This document shows positions 27,510-37,330 of a stretch of 64,000 nt of DNA, one piece after another. Numbering within the stretch: the first letter of the stretch is position 1; every line of letters begins with the position of its first letter. The DNA is from B1 sp964355075 (lineage in GTDB: Bacteria; Bacteroidota; Bacteroidia; UKL13-3). Below the pieces are notes generated by a model. The model was not told the origin of the DNA, did not search any database, and saw nothing but the letters and a program-made list of their open reading frames with translations. The position numbers and the translations under genes are program-made. The stretch spans positions 67,275-131,274 of the forward strand of contig CAYHCF010000005.1 of the NCBI GenBank assembly GCA_964355075.1. The letters run 5' to 3'.

Positions 27510-28463
27510 CTATCTTAATCTGATTTTCTGCCCTTTTTTCAGCTTCGTTTTCATCTTTATTTTATTCAACCTCGACAAACGCTTTGGACTGATTTCATAG
27601 CGATTGGCAATTTTTACCAGGGTATCTCTTTTATGTGCCCTGACATACTTAGGAACCTTTGATTTTTTTGCTCTTAATTTTGCTGCCTGAACCTCATACA
27701 AATGTTTGAAACAGCCTTTATCAATTTGAAAGGTATCATTCATGAGCGATCCGGAAGGAAAATGAATAATTTTTGCAGGGTCCACTTTTTCACCTTTAAA
27801 CCGAACTTCAAAATGAAGATGGGGTCCTGTTGAACGACCTGTACTTCCGGCAAGTCCAATTATATCACCTCCAACCACCGGTTGTCCTGAATAGGTAAGC
27901 AATTGAGAAAAATGTGCATAGAGGGTTTCTAATCCATTGTTATGCCTTATTAAAACAACATAACCATAATCGGCACTTCGTTTGGCTATGCGAACCACCC
28001 CTTCAAAGGTGGCATAAACCGGATCCCCCACTTCCATTCGTATATCGGAACCAAAGTGAAATTTCAGCCTTCGTCCCCATTTCCGGAAACCAAAATTTGA
28101 AGTTACATCACCGATAGCCGGGGGATGAAAAGAACAATCATCGAAATTACTCAGGATTAAATTAATGGTATCATCCATTGCCTTCAGATCAACATGATAG
28201 GGATTAATGGTAACGGTATCCCAACCGGAGTAGAAAGCGTTAGCAGGTGCGTAGGAAGTGTCAAACAAAAAATTTCTTGGTCGTATAAAATCCCAATACT
28301 TACTGGAGGACATTACAATAACACTATCGTACTCGTTTGGCTCTTCTTCTTCCTCTTCTTCAACAAATAGTATTGAATCCGGTTCCTCAATAACCTGCGT
28401 GAAAACGGGGCTTCGCACAAAAAAAATCAAAAATAAGATAAAAATTAATCTGATAAACTTCAT
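27510..28463 (-). CDS. M23 family peptidoglycan peptidase with LysM domain
   Basis: A 317-residue exported protein. A signal peptide covers about residues 1-22; an acidic stretch (EEEEEEEP, near 35-42) follows. The M23 (LytM-type) endopeptidase domain covers about 110-235 with HFGSDIRMEVGD (zinc ligands His and Asp), YAHFSQL and TGPHLHFEVRF. A C-terminal LysM motif (RDTLVKIANRYEISPKRLSR) binds glycan. It is a cell-wall hydrolase or an activator of division amidases. Its stop region is convergent with the hydrolase, and its start is 2 bp from the ribF stop, so ribF and this gene are one transcript. Confidence 0.9.
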   Translation of the reverse strand: MKFIRLIFILFLIFFVRSPVFTQVIEEPDSILFVEEEEEEEPNEYDSVIVMSSSKYWDFIRPRNFLFDTSYAPANAFYSGWDTVTINPYHVDLKAMDDTINLILSNFDDCSFHPPAIGDVTSNFGFRKWGRRLKFHFGSDIRMEVGDPVYATFEGVVRIAKRSADYGYVVLIRHNNGLETLYAHFSQLLTYSGQPVVGGDIIGLAGSTGRSTGPHLHFEVRFKGEKVDPAKIIHFPSGSLMNDTFQIDKGCFKHLYEVQAAKLRAKKSKVPKYVRAHKRDTLVKIANRYEISPKRLSRLNKIKMKTKLKKGQKIRLR

Positions 28464-28465
28464 GA

Positions 28466-29410
28466 TTAGCCTAATAAATCCGGAAGTTCAAGTATCTCCA
28501 GAGCATGCAATTTATCATTATGTAATTGAGTTTTTAAATCTTCCAGACTATTAAACTTTTTTTCATCCCTCATTTTATTCACAAAATCAATCCGTATGCT
28601 TTGATTATAAATTGTTTCAGTGAAATTAAAAATGTTAACTTCTATACTTCTTCCCTTACCTTCAATCGTTGGATTATTGCCAATATTTAACATTCCCCCA
28701 TATTTTTTTTGCTGAACCCAAACATATACAGCATAAACCCCATCTGCCGGAATAAGTTTATTGGAATCATTTATGACCAAATTTGCAGTATGAAAACCGA
28801 TGGTTCTTCCTAATTTCTCTCCTTCTATCACCATTCCTGTAATTGAATACAATTTGTTCAGGTATCTGCTTGCCTGAACCAAGTCTCCCACCTTTAAGGC
28901 TTCTCTGATCAGGGTTGAACTCACGCTAACCTGGTCTATATCCTGCTCGGCAATTTCATTTATTTCAAATCCATAAGTGGGTGCATACTCCTTTAAATGA
29001 GTAAAACTACCTTCCCTGTTTTTTCCAAATCTGTGGTTATACCCGATCACCAGGAATCGTGTTCCAATTTTGTTTACGATAATATCCCTGATAAACTGCA
29101 ATGAACTTAACCTGGAAAACTCAGGTGTAAAGGGCAATATTATTAAATGATCTATTCCCTGCAAACGCAATAATTCAATTTTTTCGTCAAGGGTATTTAG
29201 TAATTTTAAACCATGATCATATGGAAATAAAACCATCCGGGGATGCGGATCATAGGTAATCAATACCGTTTCTCCTCCGGTTTGTTTTGCAACATTTTTA
29301 AGTTGAGCAATAATTATTTGATGAGCGGCATGAACACCATCAAAGGTGCCTTGCGTAACAACTGCGTTTTGGAGTTTTGTGAATTCTGCTAAACTGTGGT
29401 AAACCTTCAT
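28466..29410 (-). CDS. ribF: Bifunctional riboflavin kinase / FAD synthetase
   Basis: A 314-residue enzyme making FMN and then FAD. The N-terminal adenylyltransferase domain has TQGTFDGVHAAHQ and GYNHRFGKNREGS, then SSTLIREALKVGD. The C-terminal riboflavin-kinase domain has GEKLGRTIGFHTANL and FNFTETIYNQSIRIDFV. The nucleotidyl-transfer HxGH motif reads H-A-A-H here, an unusual change at the glycine. It lies in tight succession with the M23 peptidase gene. Confidence 0.94.
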   Translation of the reverse strand: MKVYHSLAEFTKLQNAVVTQGTFDGVHAAHQIIIAQLKNVAKQTGGETVLITYDPHPRMVLFPYDHGLKLLNTLDEKIELLRLQGIDHLIILPFTPEFSRLSSLQFIRDIIVNKIGTRFLVIGYNHRFGKNREGSFTHLKEYAPTYGFEINEIAEQDIDQVSVSSTLIREALKVGDLVQASRYLNKLYSITGMVIEGEKLGRTIGFHTANLVINDSNKLIPADGVYAVYVWVQQKKYGGMLNIGNNPTIEGKGRSIEVNIFNFTETIYNQSIRIDFVNKMRDEKKFNSLEDLKTQLHNDKLHALEILELPDLLG

Positions 29411-29491
29411 GTATTTGGTGCGAATTTAAATATTAGCTCCAATAAAAAAAGTATGGGTCTGCTTTGACCCGTTTTCAGGTATGATTTAAAA

Positions 29492-29528
29492 AAAATTGTC
29501 CGCCCTTTTAACAAGAGCGGACAATTTT
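29492..29528 (-). terminator. Rho-independent terminator after hsp20
   Basis: Perfect 12-bp arms AAAATTGTCCGC (29492-29503) and GCGGACAATTTT (29517-29528) around a 13-nt loop; further A and T runs flank it. It follows the minus-strand heat-shock gene. Confidence 0.9.
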
Positions 29529-29556
29529 ACCAAAAACCAATATTATCTGTGATAGA

Positions 29557-30006
29557 TTACTTGATAACTATACTGGTTTTATTTTGCTTAACTTCGGTTT
29601 TGTGCAAGATTAAAACTAACACACCATCAGTTAGTTGTGCATCAATTTTTGATGAATCAACATTCTCAGGAAGAGCAAAATTTCTGGAGAATTTTCCATA
29701 GAAGTTTTCAACCATGTGGAATTTGTCGTCTTTGTTTTCGTTTTTCAATTTGCGCTCACCGCTGATTTTCAGAACATTTTTTTCTACATTAATGTCAATT
29801 TCTTCTTTCTTCAAACCTGGCAATGCCAGATGAATTTCAAAATTTCCTTCCTTTTCTAATACATCTGTACGAGGTGTAAAAAATACATTGCGTTCGAATT
29901 TACCTAAACCTTCATTAAAAAATGAGTCGAACAAAGTGTTCATTTGCGAGGGTAACATGCTCTCCTGAAAGAAATTTTTTACCGGATTTAATTTAATAAG
30001 TGTCAT
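29557..30006 (-). CDS. Small heat-shock protein, Hsp20 family
   Basis: A 149-residue ATP-independent chaperone that binds unfolding proteins. The alpha-crystallin domain runs from about residue 45 (TPRTDVLEKEGNFEIHLALP) to DGVLVLILHK, the G-x-L motif region. The C-terminal extension is short. Own terminator and no neighbours on its transcript. No heat-shock operator such as CIRCE was recognised in the 204-bp upstream space. Confidence 0.93.
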   Translation of the reverse strand: MTLIKLNPVKNFFQESMLPSQMNTLFDSFFNEGLGKFERNVFFTPRTDVLEKEGNFEIHLALPGLKKEEIDINVEKNVLKISGERKLKNENKDDKFHMVENFYGKFSRNFALPENVDSSKIDAQLTDGVLVLILHKTEVKQNKTSIVIK

Positions 30007-30210
30007 AATTTTTATTCCTTTATTTAAAGTTTTTTTTGAATACGCTAAAAATTGTCAAGTCTTATACCAACTAAATTTTATAAGCCATTATGGCGTTAAA
30101 ATAGCTTTTTTAATACAAAATCATATTTTATATCAGACATATAGTCAGTATACAGGAAATTTCAGGCCAAAATATCAATACCTAAAAATCGAAAAATTGG
30201 AGTAAAAACC

Positions 30211-31569
30211 TTACTTCTCAATATACACTTTGATATCATCAAACATCTTGGCAGCGATAATTTCACAAACATTTTGGGTCATCACCTCCATGCTGAGAAC
30301 CGTTCTTTTGACTGAATTAAATTGTTCTTTCCATTCTATGGATCGGGTCGGCATTAAATTATCTTTTGGCAATTCAGGAAAAAGGGTATTTATATTACCC
30401 TGATAATTTTTTGAGTGAAATTCGTCAGATTGCTCTTCTTTTATTAAATCACTTACCACAACCTGTCCTGTTTGCGTAGAAACCAATTGATAAAATACCT
30501 GGTAGAAAATCCTGTTCTTTTGGTAAGTATCGGCATATTGCACTTTTTTAAATATAGTAATATTTCTGGGAATATTCGTTCCGTTGGGCAAAGTTGTTTC
30601 GGTAATGGCCTCAAATGCGGGGATCGAATCGGTTTTGGGTCCGTATGATTCATTTTGAAGATTGCTGAGTGCAATCATTAAGACATAATTTAATCCCATT
30701 ATTTTACCCACTCTGCCTGCACTTTCAGGATTCGTAATACCAATGGTTCTTTCATCCTTTTCAGGTAAATACCTATCTATCTGACCCTGATCCACAATTT
30801 GCAGAAAGGGACTTTTTCTCTGAATAAGTGTGCTAAATATCTGCTGATATAATTTTTTATCAAATCCTACACTTTGCGTTTGATTTTGAACCGACAAAAT
30901 ACCAAGTCCGATGCTGGCCATCTTTAATGCTTCACTTTTTAGCCTGATGGCATCTTTATAATTATCATCTTGTTTGAGCACCTTTGTAAAATCCTGATAG
31001 GCTTGTTTATAATTCTTAATTTCCATCATCCTTATCCCATTAAGGTAAACAGGTTCAATAATGCTTCCAGGTCTTAAAACAGTGGCCTCTTTATAATTCG
31101 GATCAAATTCAGATAATTTCAAAAAAATATTTTCGGCTTTTTCATATTTATTCTGTTGCATTAATATCAGACCTTCATCATACTGTTTGCTAATAAATTC
31201 ATTTTTAATATCCTCATAAACTTCATCGTACATATGAGGCCAATCAAGCTCAACATTCACTTCCTGAACTTTTTTATAGTATTTTTTACAACTCAAATAT
31301 TGTCTGACTGCACTTTCTGAATTATTTTCGATAACATACTTTCCGAAGCTGCTGAATTTGGCATTTAAAACAATATTTCCCGTTTTTTTAAGCGCTTGCT
31401 GGGCTTCAATATTTTTGGGGTTCCTTAATAAGACATTATAAAAATAGGTTGCAGCATCATCAAAATTTCCAGCCAGATAATTTCTGTTTCCTTCCTCCAT
31501 CAACTTTTTGCCAGAATCGCAGGAGGTAAATAGTAATAATAAACAAAGGATTAAACACTGCAAACGCAT
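30211..31569 (-). CDS. TPR lipoprotein, possibly with CsgG-like region
   Basis: A 452-residue predicted lipoprotein: signal peptide with lipobox LLLFTSC, cysteine about residue 17. TPR-like helices follow (NYLAGNFDDAATYFYNVLL, QNKYEKAENIFLKLSEFDP, IKNYKQAYQDFTKVLKQ). The C-terminal half, from about residue 215, has a fold pattern like the nucleotide-binding-like domain of CsgG/LpoB-type outer-membrane proteins (GILSVQNQTQSV, IVDQGQIDRYLPE, GKIMGLNYVLMIALS). An envelope function is likely; the CsgG resemblance is only moderate. Confidence 0.6.
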   Translation of the reverse strand: MRLQCLILCLLLLFTSCDSGKKLMEEGNRNYLAGNFDDAATYFYNVLLRNPKNIEAQQALKKTGNIVLNAKFSSFGKYVIENNSESAVRQYLSCKKYYKKVQEVNVELDWPHMYDEVYEDIKNEFISKQYDEGLILMQQNKYEKAENIFLKLSEFDPNYKEATVLRPGSIIEPVYLNGIRMMEIKNYKQAYQDFTKVLKQDDNYKDAIRLKSEALKMASIGLGILSVQNQTQSVGFDKKLYQQIFSTLIQRKSPFLQIVDQGQIDRYLPEKDERTIGITNPESAGRVGKIMGLNYVLMIALSNLQNESYGPKTDSIPAFEAITETTLPNGTNIPRNITIFKKVQYADTYQKNRIFYQVFYQLVSTQTGQVVVSDLIKEEQSDEFHSKNYQGNINTLFPELPKDNLMPTRSIEWKEQFNSVKRTVLSMEVMTQNVCEIIAAKMFDDIKVYIEK

Positions 31570-31597
31570 AAAAATAAATTATTTCTTTTCTAAGAAC

Positions 31598-33379
31598 TTA
31601 CATTTTTTCAGGAACCTGAATTCCTAACAAGCCGAATGAAGAATGAATAACCTGAGCGGTCATTTTACATATTCCTAAACGCAAAAACTTCTGATCCTTG
31701 TTTTCCTCCTGTAAAATAGGATGATCATGATAAAATTGACTATAAATTTTTGCCAATTCAAATACATAATTACAAATCACTCCCGGACTGAGATCTCTTC
31801 CTGCCTCCTCAATAATTTCAGGGAAGCCATATAGTTTCACCAGAAGCTCTTTTTCCAGTTTACTCAATTGAATATTCCCGAAATCGAAATCTGTATAATG
31901 AATGGCAGAAGCTTTTCGTAAAATGGACCGGATTCGTGCATGAGTATATTGAATAAAAGGACCGGTATTCCCTTGGAAATCGATTGAATCCTCGGGGTTG
32001 AACATCATTTTCTTTTTAGGATCAACCTTGAGTAGAAAATATTTTAAAGCACCCAAGCCAATGATATGGTATAAGTATTGTAATTCTTCTTCACCGGCAT
32101 CAGTCATTTTGCCAAGCGCTTTGGTTGTTTCAGCAGCGGTAAACTCCATTTCAGAAATCAAATCGTCGGCATCCACCACCGTTCCTTCTCTGCTTTTCAT
32201 TTTACCATGCGGCAATTCCACCATGCCATAACTTAAATGAAAAATGCCCGGAGCATAGGGTTTACCCAGCTTAAGAAGAATTAACTTAAGTACTTTAAAA
32301 TGATATTCCTGTTCATTGCCCACCACATAGATAGAACGTTCGCATGCAAAATCCTGATATTTTAATTCAGCAGTGCCAAGGTCCTGAGTGATATATACCG
32401 AGGTTCCATCTCCACGCAAAAGCAGTTTCTGATCCAATCCTTCTTCGGTTAAATCTATCCAAACGGATCCATCCGGTTTTCTGAAAAACACACCTTGATT
32501 TAAACCGGACTGTACAATTTCTTTACCCAATAAATACGTATTTGATTCATAATAAAAATGATCAAATTGAACTCCTAATTTTTTATAGGTATGGTTAAAT
32601 CCTTCATACACCCAATCATTCATGGTTTTCCAAATTGCTATGGTATCCGCATCATTCGACTCCCACTTAAGCAATAAATCCTGAGCAGCCAAAATAGAAG
32701 GGGCATTTTTCTCCGCTTCTTCCCGAAGCATCCCGTCTGAGATTAATTCTTCAACTTCTTTTTTATAAATGGAGTCAAATTTTACATAATATTTTCCAAC
32801 CAGATGATCTCCCTTTAAACCGGAAGATGCTGGGGTTTCAGACATTCCTTCCTGCATCCACGCAAACATGCTTTTGCAAATATGAACGCCACGGTCGTTT
32901 ACCAGATTACAGGTTTTTACCCGGTATCCACTTGCGGCCAAAATCTTAGCAATTGAATATCCTAACAAGTTATTTCTGACATGTCCGAGATGTAGTGGTT
33001 TATTGGTATTTGGAGAAGAGTATTCAACCAGAACCGATTCCCTGCTATTCGGTTCGGCAAACCCAAAAGCCTGATTTTCCATTTCATCTTTTAAGAATCT
33101 TAGCCAAAAATTATCTTTTATGGAGAGATTCAGAAAACCATTGACCACGTTAAAAGACTCCAGCAAATCAAAGTTTTCTTTCAGACCATTCCCCACTTCA
33201 AGAGCTGTTTGTTGCGGATTTTTTTTCGAAATTTTCAGATACGGGAAAACAACAAAAGTAAAATCACCCGTAAAATCAGAAGAGGTTTTTTCTATGGTAA
33301 CCGCATCAGGACTAATTGAAACAGCATATAGTTTTTGTATTGTATCCGAAATATTTTGTTTTATGATATCCTGAATCAT
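31598..33379 (-). CDS. argS: Arginyl-tRNA synthetase
   Basis: A 593-residue class I synthetase charging tRNA-Arg. The HIGH motif appears as NKPLHLGHVRNNLLG (about residues 128-142) and the KMSKS-equivalent as GKMKSREGTVVDADDL. The N-terminal Add1 domain and the anticodon-binding DALR domain, ending with SSFGLLGIQVPEKM, are complete. The ATG at 33379 (MIQDIIKQ) is chosen; a GTG 12 bp upstream is possible. A -7-like TATATTTG lies 28 bp upstream. Confidence 0.96.
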   Translation of the reverse strand: MIQDIIKQNISDTIQKLYAVSISPDAVTIEKTSSDFTGDFTFVVFPYLKISKKNPQQTALEVGNGLKENFDLLESFNVVNGFLNLSIKDNFWLRFLKDEMENQAFGFAEPNSRESVLVEYSSPNTNKPLHLGHVRNNLLGYSIAKILAASGYRVKTCNLVNDRGVHICKSMFAWMQEGMSETPASSGLKGDHLVGKYYVKFDSIYKKEVEELISDGMLREEAEKNAPSILAAQDLLLKWESNDADTIAIWKTMNDWVYEGFNHTYKKLGVQFDHFYYESNTYLLGKEIVQSGLNQGVFFRKPDGSVWIDLTEEGLDQKLLLRGDGTSVYITQDLGTAELKYQDFACERSIYVVGNEQEYHFKVLKLILLKLGKPYAPGIFHLSYGMVELPHGKMKSREGTVVDADDLISEMEFTAAETTKALGKMTDAGEEELQYLYHIIGLGALKYFLLKVDPKKKMMFNPEDSIDFQGNTGPFIQYTHARIRSILRKASAIHYTDFDFGNIQLSKLEKELLVKLYGFPEIIEEAGRDLSPGVICNYVFELAKIYSQFYHDHPILQEENKDQKFLRLGICKMTAQVIHSSFGLLGIQVPEKM

Positions 33380-33406
33380 GATGATTTTCACTAATTATTT
33401 GAGGTT

Positions 33407-33414
33407 CAAATATA
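33407..33414 (-). promoter_or_regulatory. -7 box of argS
   Basis: TATATTTG on the minus strand, an exact TAnnTTTG, 28 bp upstream of the chosen argS start. No good -33 TTG at the expected distance. Confidence 0.5.
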
Positions 33415-33556
33415 AGGGAATCATTAAATATTTTTTGGTGCGTTCAGGCTTTGAATGGAACCGACAATAAGAAGCTTATTACAGGATAATTCCTGTTTAA
33501 GGCCTTTTGAAAATGCAAAATGATTTTTACGGTTTTAATACGCTCTCTATGAGCTA

Positions 33557-34711
33557 TTAAACCCGCATTAATTTTTCGGCAGCTTTTTCAAGGGTTTCAT
33601 TATTTTTGGCAAAACAGAACCTCAGCACACTGTTATCAATCTTTTTATGATAAAAAACTGAGGTTGGAATACTTGCCACTTTATACTCTTTGGTTAAACG
33701 CACGGCAAAGTCAATGTCGCGTTCCTGCGTAATCTTCGCATAGTTGAGCATTTGAAAATATGAACCCTTGCACGGCAATAGCTTAAAGTTTGAACCCTTA
33801 ACGAGTTTTTGAAAATAATTCCTTTTCTCTTCATAAAATTGGTTTAATTTTAAGTAAGTTTCTACATCATCTAAATAATCAGAAATTGCATATTGGATAG
33901 GAGTATTTGCACAAAAGGCCATAAACTGATGTACTTTTCTAAATTCTTTGGTCAGGTTTTCTGGGGCTAAAACATAACCTAATTTCCAACCGGTAGTATG
34001 AAAAGTTTTACCAAAAGAGGAAATAATAAAGCTTCTTTCAGCCAGTTTTGGGAATCTTGCAACACTTTGGTGATCATGTTGGTCAAATAGGATATGTTCA
34101 TAGACTTCATCACTTAAAACAACCACATCGGTATTATCCAGTATTTTCTGCAACTGAAGCATATCCGATCCCAGCAGAACACTACCGGTAGGATTATGCG
34201 GGGTATTTATCATGATCATCTTCGTTTTAAAATTGATCAGTTTTTTTACCTCATTCCAGTCAATATTATAGTCAGGATATTTGAGTTCATAATGGATTGC
34301 CCTTCCCCCGTTCAATTCGATGGCAGGAATATAGCTATCGTAACAAGGCTCTAATACAACCACTTCATCGCCCTCTTTAACCACTGCCGTGATGGCAGCA
34401 AAGATTGCATGAGTTGCTCCGGGAACGATTGTTATCTCAGTATCGGGTTTGTAAACAGCCTTATATAAAGTTTCTGTTTTTAAGGCTATTTTTTCACGTA
34501 ATTGAATCACTCCCGGCATAGGTGAATATTGATTCATCCCCTTTTGCATATAGTGATTAACCAATTTAATTAATTTAGGGGAACAGTTAAAATCGGGGAA
34601 GCCCTGAGCCAGATTGATTGCCTGATGCTCATTAGCCAATGCACTCATCACACTAAAAATGGTAGTACCTACACCCGGTAATTTACTTTTTACAGATCCC
34701 GTAAAATTCAT
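33557..34711 (-). CDS. PLP-dependent methionine/aromatic aminotransferase
   Basis: A 384-residue fold-type I aminotransferase. The PLP lysine is K235 in SSFGKTFHTTGWKLGY; INTPHNPTGSVL (about 168-179) and VVLSDEVYEHI are the cofactor-contacting blocks. The SFGKTFHTTGWK pattern is that of the methionine aminotransferase (YbdL/MtnE-like) group, so a role in methionine salvage or kynurenine-type transamination is probable. The ATG at 34711 (MNFTGSVKSKLP) is chosen; a 19-residue hydrophobic extension upstream does not look like part of the enzyme. Confidence 0.88.
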   Translation of the reverse strand: MNFTGSVKSKLPGVGTTIFSVMSALANEHQAINLAQGFPDFNCSPKLIKLVNHYMQKGMNQYSPMPGVIQLREKIALKTETLYKAVYKPDTEITIVPGATHAIFAAITAVVKEGDEVVVLEPCYDSYIPAIELNGGRAIHYELKYPDYNIDWNEVKKLINFKTKMIMINTPHNPTGSVLLGSDMLQLQKILDNTDVVVLSDEVYEHILFDQHDHQSVARFPKLAERSFIISSFGKTFHTTGWKLGYVLAPENLTKEFRKVHQFMAFCANTPIQYAISDYLDDVETYLKLNQFYEEKRNYFQKLVKGSNFKLLPCKGSYFQMLNYAKITQERDIDFAVRLTKEYKVASIPTSVFYHKKIDNSVLRFCFAKNNETLEKAAEKLMRV

Positions 34712-34893
34712 TAATGTTTCAGCTATTAAATTCCAATTATAAGCAAATAACCCTATAAAGCACAACATAAATTTATAACAGGGTGAAGGAGTGAATATTA
34801 ATAGTAAATAGCAATAAAGGTCAGTTGTTTTTCCCTTAAACTTTGCAAATGATTTAATAATTATATATTCTCGTATCTCTAATTAAATAATTT

Positions 34894-35760
34894 ATGTTGC
34901 TCATTGCAGACGGTGGTTCAACCAAAACGGATTGGTGTTTAACTGATAAAAAAGGTGAAAACAGCAAAATATTTCATACCACAGGATACAATCCCTATTT
35001 TATTGATACCGAATCCATTTATGATTCTTTATCAGAAAACCTGCTAAATGATTTGGATGCAAATCAGGTTTCAGAAATATACTTTTACGGTGCAGGCTGC
35101 AGTACTGCTGAGAAAAAAGACATTGTTCATAAAGCACTTTTTAGAAGTTTTCCGAAAGCAAAAACACTGTTTGTAGGCCACGATTTGTTAGCAACTGCAC
35201 GTGCTTTATTAGGTAAGGAGAAAGGATTTGCCGCTATATTGGGTACAGGGTGTAATACCTGCCTTTACGATGGGGATGATGTATTTCTGAATATTGACTC
35301 ACTGGGATATTTGTTAGGTGATGAAGGAAGTGGAAGTTATATAGGTAAAAAATTTGTACGTGATTTTATGCGTAAAAGACTGGAACCCGAATTGTACGCT
35401 AGGTTTAAAGAAAGATTTCAAATTAAAGACAATGAACAAATATTTCATGTTCTATATACTACACCCTTTCCCAATCGCTATTTAGCCAGCTTTTGTAAAT
35501 TTGCTGATGAATATGAAACACACCCCTATGTAAGAAATAAAGTACGTGATTCATTCCATGATTTCTTTAAAAATCTTGCCAGTAAATATCCTGATTACAA
35601 ATCCTACAAATTTAATTGTGTGGGATCAGTTGGCTTTGTATTTAAAGATATTTTAGAAGAAGTTTCCCTTAGTTTTGATATGCAAATCGGTAAAATTGTT
35701 AAATCTCCTTTAAATAGCCTGGTGAAATTTCATTTGGATGAAGTTTCTAAAACAAAATAG
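34894..35760 (+). CDS. BadF/BadG-type ATPase, N-acetylglucosamine-kinase-like
   Basis: A 288-residue protein of the ASKHA fold. Phosphate-1 LLIADGGSTKTDW (residues 2-14), the ILGTGCNTCLYDG phosphate-2 block and DEGSGSYIGKKF are visible. Bacteroidota members of this family are thought to phosphorylate amino sugars such as N-acetylglucosamine. The four-cysteine region of activators of 2-hydroxyacyl-CoA dehydratases is not seen. It converges with the DUF2079 gene, with only 3 bp between their stops. Confidence 0.8.
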   Translation: MLLIADGGSTKTDWCLTDKKGENSKIFHTTGYNPYFIDTESIYDSLSENLLNDLDANQVSEIYFYGAGCSTAEKKDIVHKALFRSFPKAKTLFVGHDLLATARALLGKEKGFAAILGTGCNTCLYDGDDVFLNIDSLGYLLGDEGSGSYIGKKFVRDFMRKRLEPELYARFKERFQIKDNEQIFHVLYTTPFPNRYLASFCKFADEYETHPYVRNKVRDSFHDFFKNLASKYPDYKSYKFNCVGSVGFVFKDILEEVSLSFDMQIGKIVKSPLNSLVKFHLDEVSKTK

Positions 35761-35763
35761 CAA

Positions 35764-37254
35764 CTACTTTTTGTCTTTTAACTTTAAAATTAACAAGGGT
35801 TTTTCGTTGAAACTTATTTCCCAGAATGGGCTATGTTTTAAGGAATCTAAAAGGCTTTGGTACTTTATTTGATCCAATGGATAAACCAATTCAGTGGGTT
35901 CAAGAACCGCTATTACATTGGCATCTTTTATAAATGGGAAATGGTAAATAAAGTCACGGTTTGCAATATGAGGAATGATATTTGACTGAGCCGAAACCTT
36001 GTCATTGGCGTTTATTGTGTTCAGCCCCGATTCAAGAATTTTTACAGGCAACTGACTTTGATAATGTTCCATTTTGAAGACATTTTCATTTAGCTCGTTA
36101 TAATAATAAGACACCCGACTTTGCATTTTTGTATAGGTTATATAAGCCGTTCCAAATAAACAAATAAACAATAAGAGTCCTTTTGCTTTTGGAGATTTAA
36201 GCGAGTATAACATTAAAAGAATGGCCAGCGCGATAGCGGGTGCAAACTCAATATTATATTGATAATTGATCCCCCAGAATACGGTTTCTTTATTCCATAA
36301 TTTCTGTATCAACAAAGGTAAAATCAGCCATAAAAATTCGGGTTTCCATAGCAGGGCAATACCACCGGATAACAATAGGGCAATAAGGAGTTCATGCTTA
36401 ATAACTTCATCCAAATCGGGCTGAATATGGCTTTTATAAAATAACTGAAAAACCTGTAAAGGTTGCGTAAAAATGGTTGAAGCAATTTCTTGTATACCAT
36501 TGCCAAGATGAGAGTAACGGGTTAATTGTTCAAATTTCCCTACGGTACTCAAGGTAGGCATCATCCATAAACTGACTGCCAAAAACCAGACCACACATAC
36601 TACAATCAAAGCCGATGGGAAAATCCATTGACGAACATTCCATTGTTTGTTTACCAAAACAAATCCTATCAAAATAAATGGCAGCCATATAGCAAAATTT
36701 TCCTTACTGATGAGCATGGCCAGAAAGCAAAAAAAAGCCGGCCATTTTTTATCAAATGAATAAAAGTAAAATAACCAGGGGAGAAAACATGCACCAATTA
36801 CATTCTCATGAAAATCGGAAGCGAGGGCTCCATAAATAGCAAAGCTCATGTAAAATTGCAGGGTAATGAGCCATGCAAACACCTGGTTATTGAGCAATTT
36901 TATGGCTACCTTATAGATACCCAATCCACAAAATACCAGGGCAAAATTTTGAACAAGAATTAAGGTGTAGGAGCCAAATATCCAATACAAGGGCGAAAGC
37001 AAAGGAACCCAAAAACTAAAATGCAGGCTCAGATACGGCGCATTCGCATTTTGCAACAATAAAGTACAAACCGGGTTATGAAAATTCGCAAATTGATACA
37101 GGGCCTGATTGGCAATTCCGTAGTCCAATGCAGCCGACCGGAAAAAATAATGATTAAGGATGGAAACCGAAAAAAACACGAAAAAGAAAAAGACATGAAG
37201 GCTGAGTTCAGGAATTTTTCTAATGAATATCTTTAGGTTTGATAGGGTTTTCAT
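35764..37254 (-). CDS. DUF2079 polytopic membrane protein
   Basis: A 496-residue protein with about ten transmembrane segments. The N-terminal region has SAALDYGIANQALYQFANFH with SLHFSFWVPLLSPLYWIFGS, a pattern shared by the DUF2079 family, which is related to GT-C type glycosyltransferases. An aspartate in the first luminal loop (ALDYG) may be the catalytic residue by analogy. Sugar donor and acceptor unknown. Confidence 0.75.
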   Translation of the reverse strand: MKTLSNLKIFIRKIPELSLHVFFFFVFFSVSILNHYFFRSAALDYGIANQALYQFANFHNPVCTLLLQNANAPYLSLHFSFWVPLLSPLYWIFGSYTLILVQNFALVFCGLGIYKVAIKLLNNQVFAWLITLQFYMSFAIYGALASDFHENVIGACFLPWLFYFYSFDKKWPAFFCFLAMLISKENFAIWLPFILIGFVLVNKQWNVRQWIFPSALIVVCVVWFLAVSLWMMPTLSTVGKFEQLTRYSHLGNGIQEIASTIFTQPLQVFQLFYKSHIQPDLDEVIKHELLIALLLSGGIALLWKPEFLWLILPLLIQKLWNKETVFWGINYQYNIEFAPAIALAILLMLYSLKSPKAKGLLLFICLFGTAYITYTKMQSRVSYYYNELNENVFKMEHYQSQLPVKILESGLNTINANDKVSAQSNIIPHIANRDFIYHFPFIKDANVIAVLEPTELVYPLDQIKYQSLLDSLKHSPFWEISFNEKPLLILKLKDKK

Positions 37255-37330
37255 AACAATTATGTTACTCTAGTTGCACAAAAAGAAATAACATTTTAAT
37301 AAGTTTTTCTGCGTATGCATTGCAGGTACA

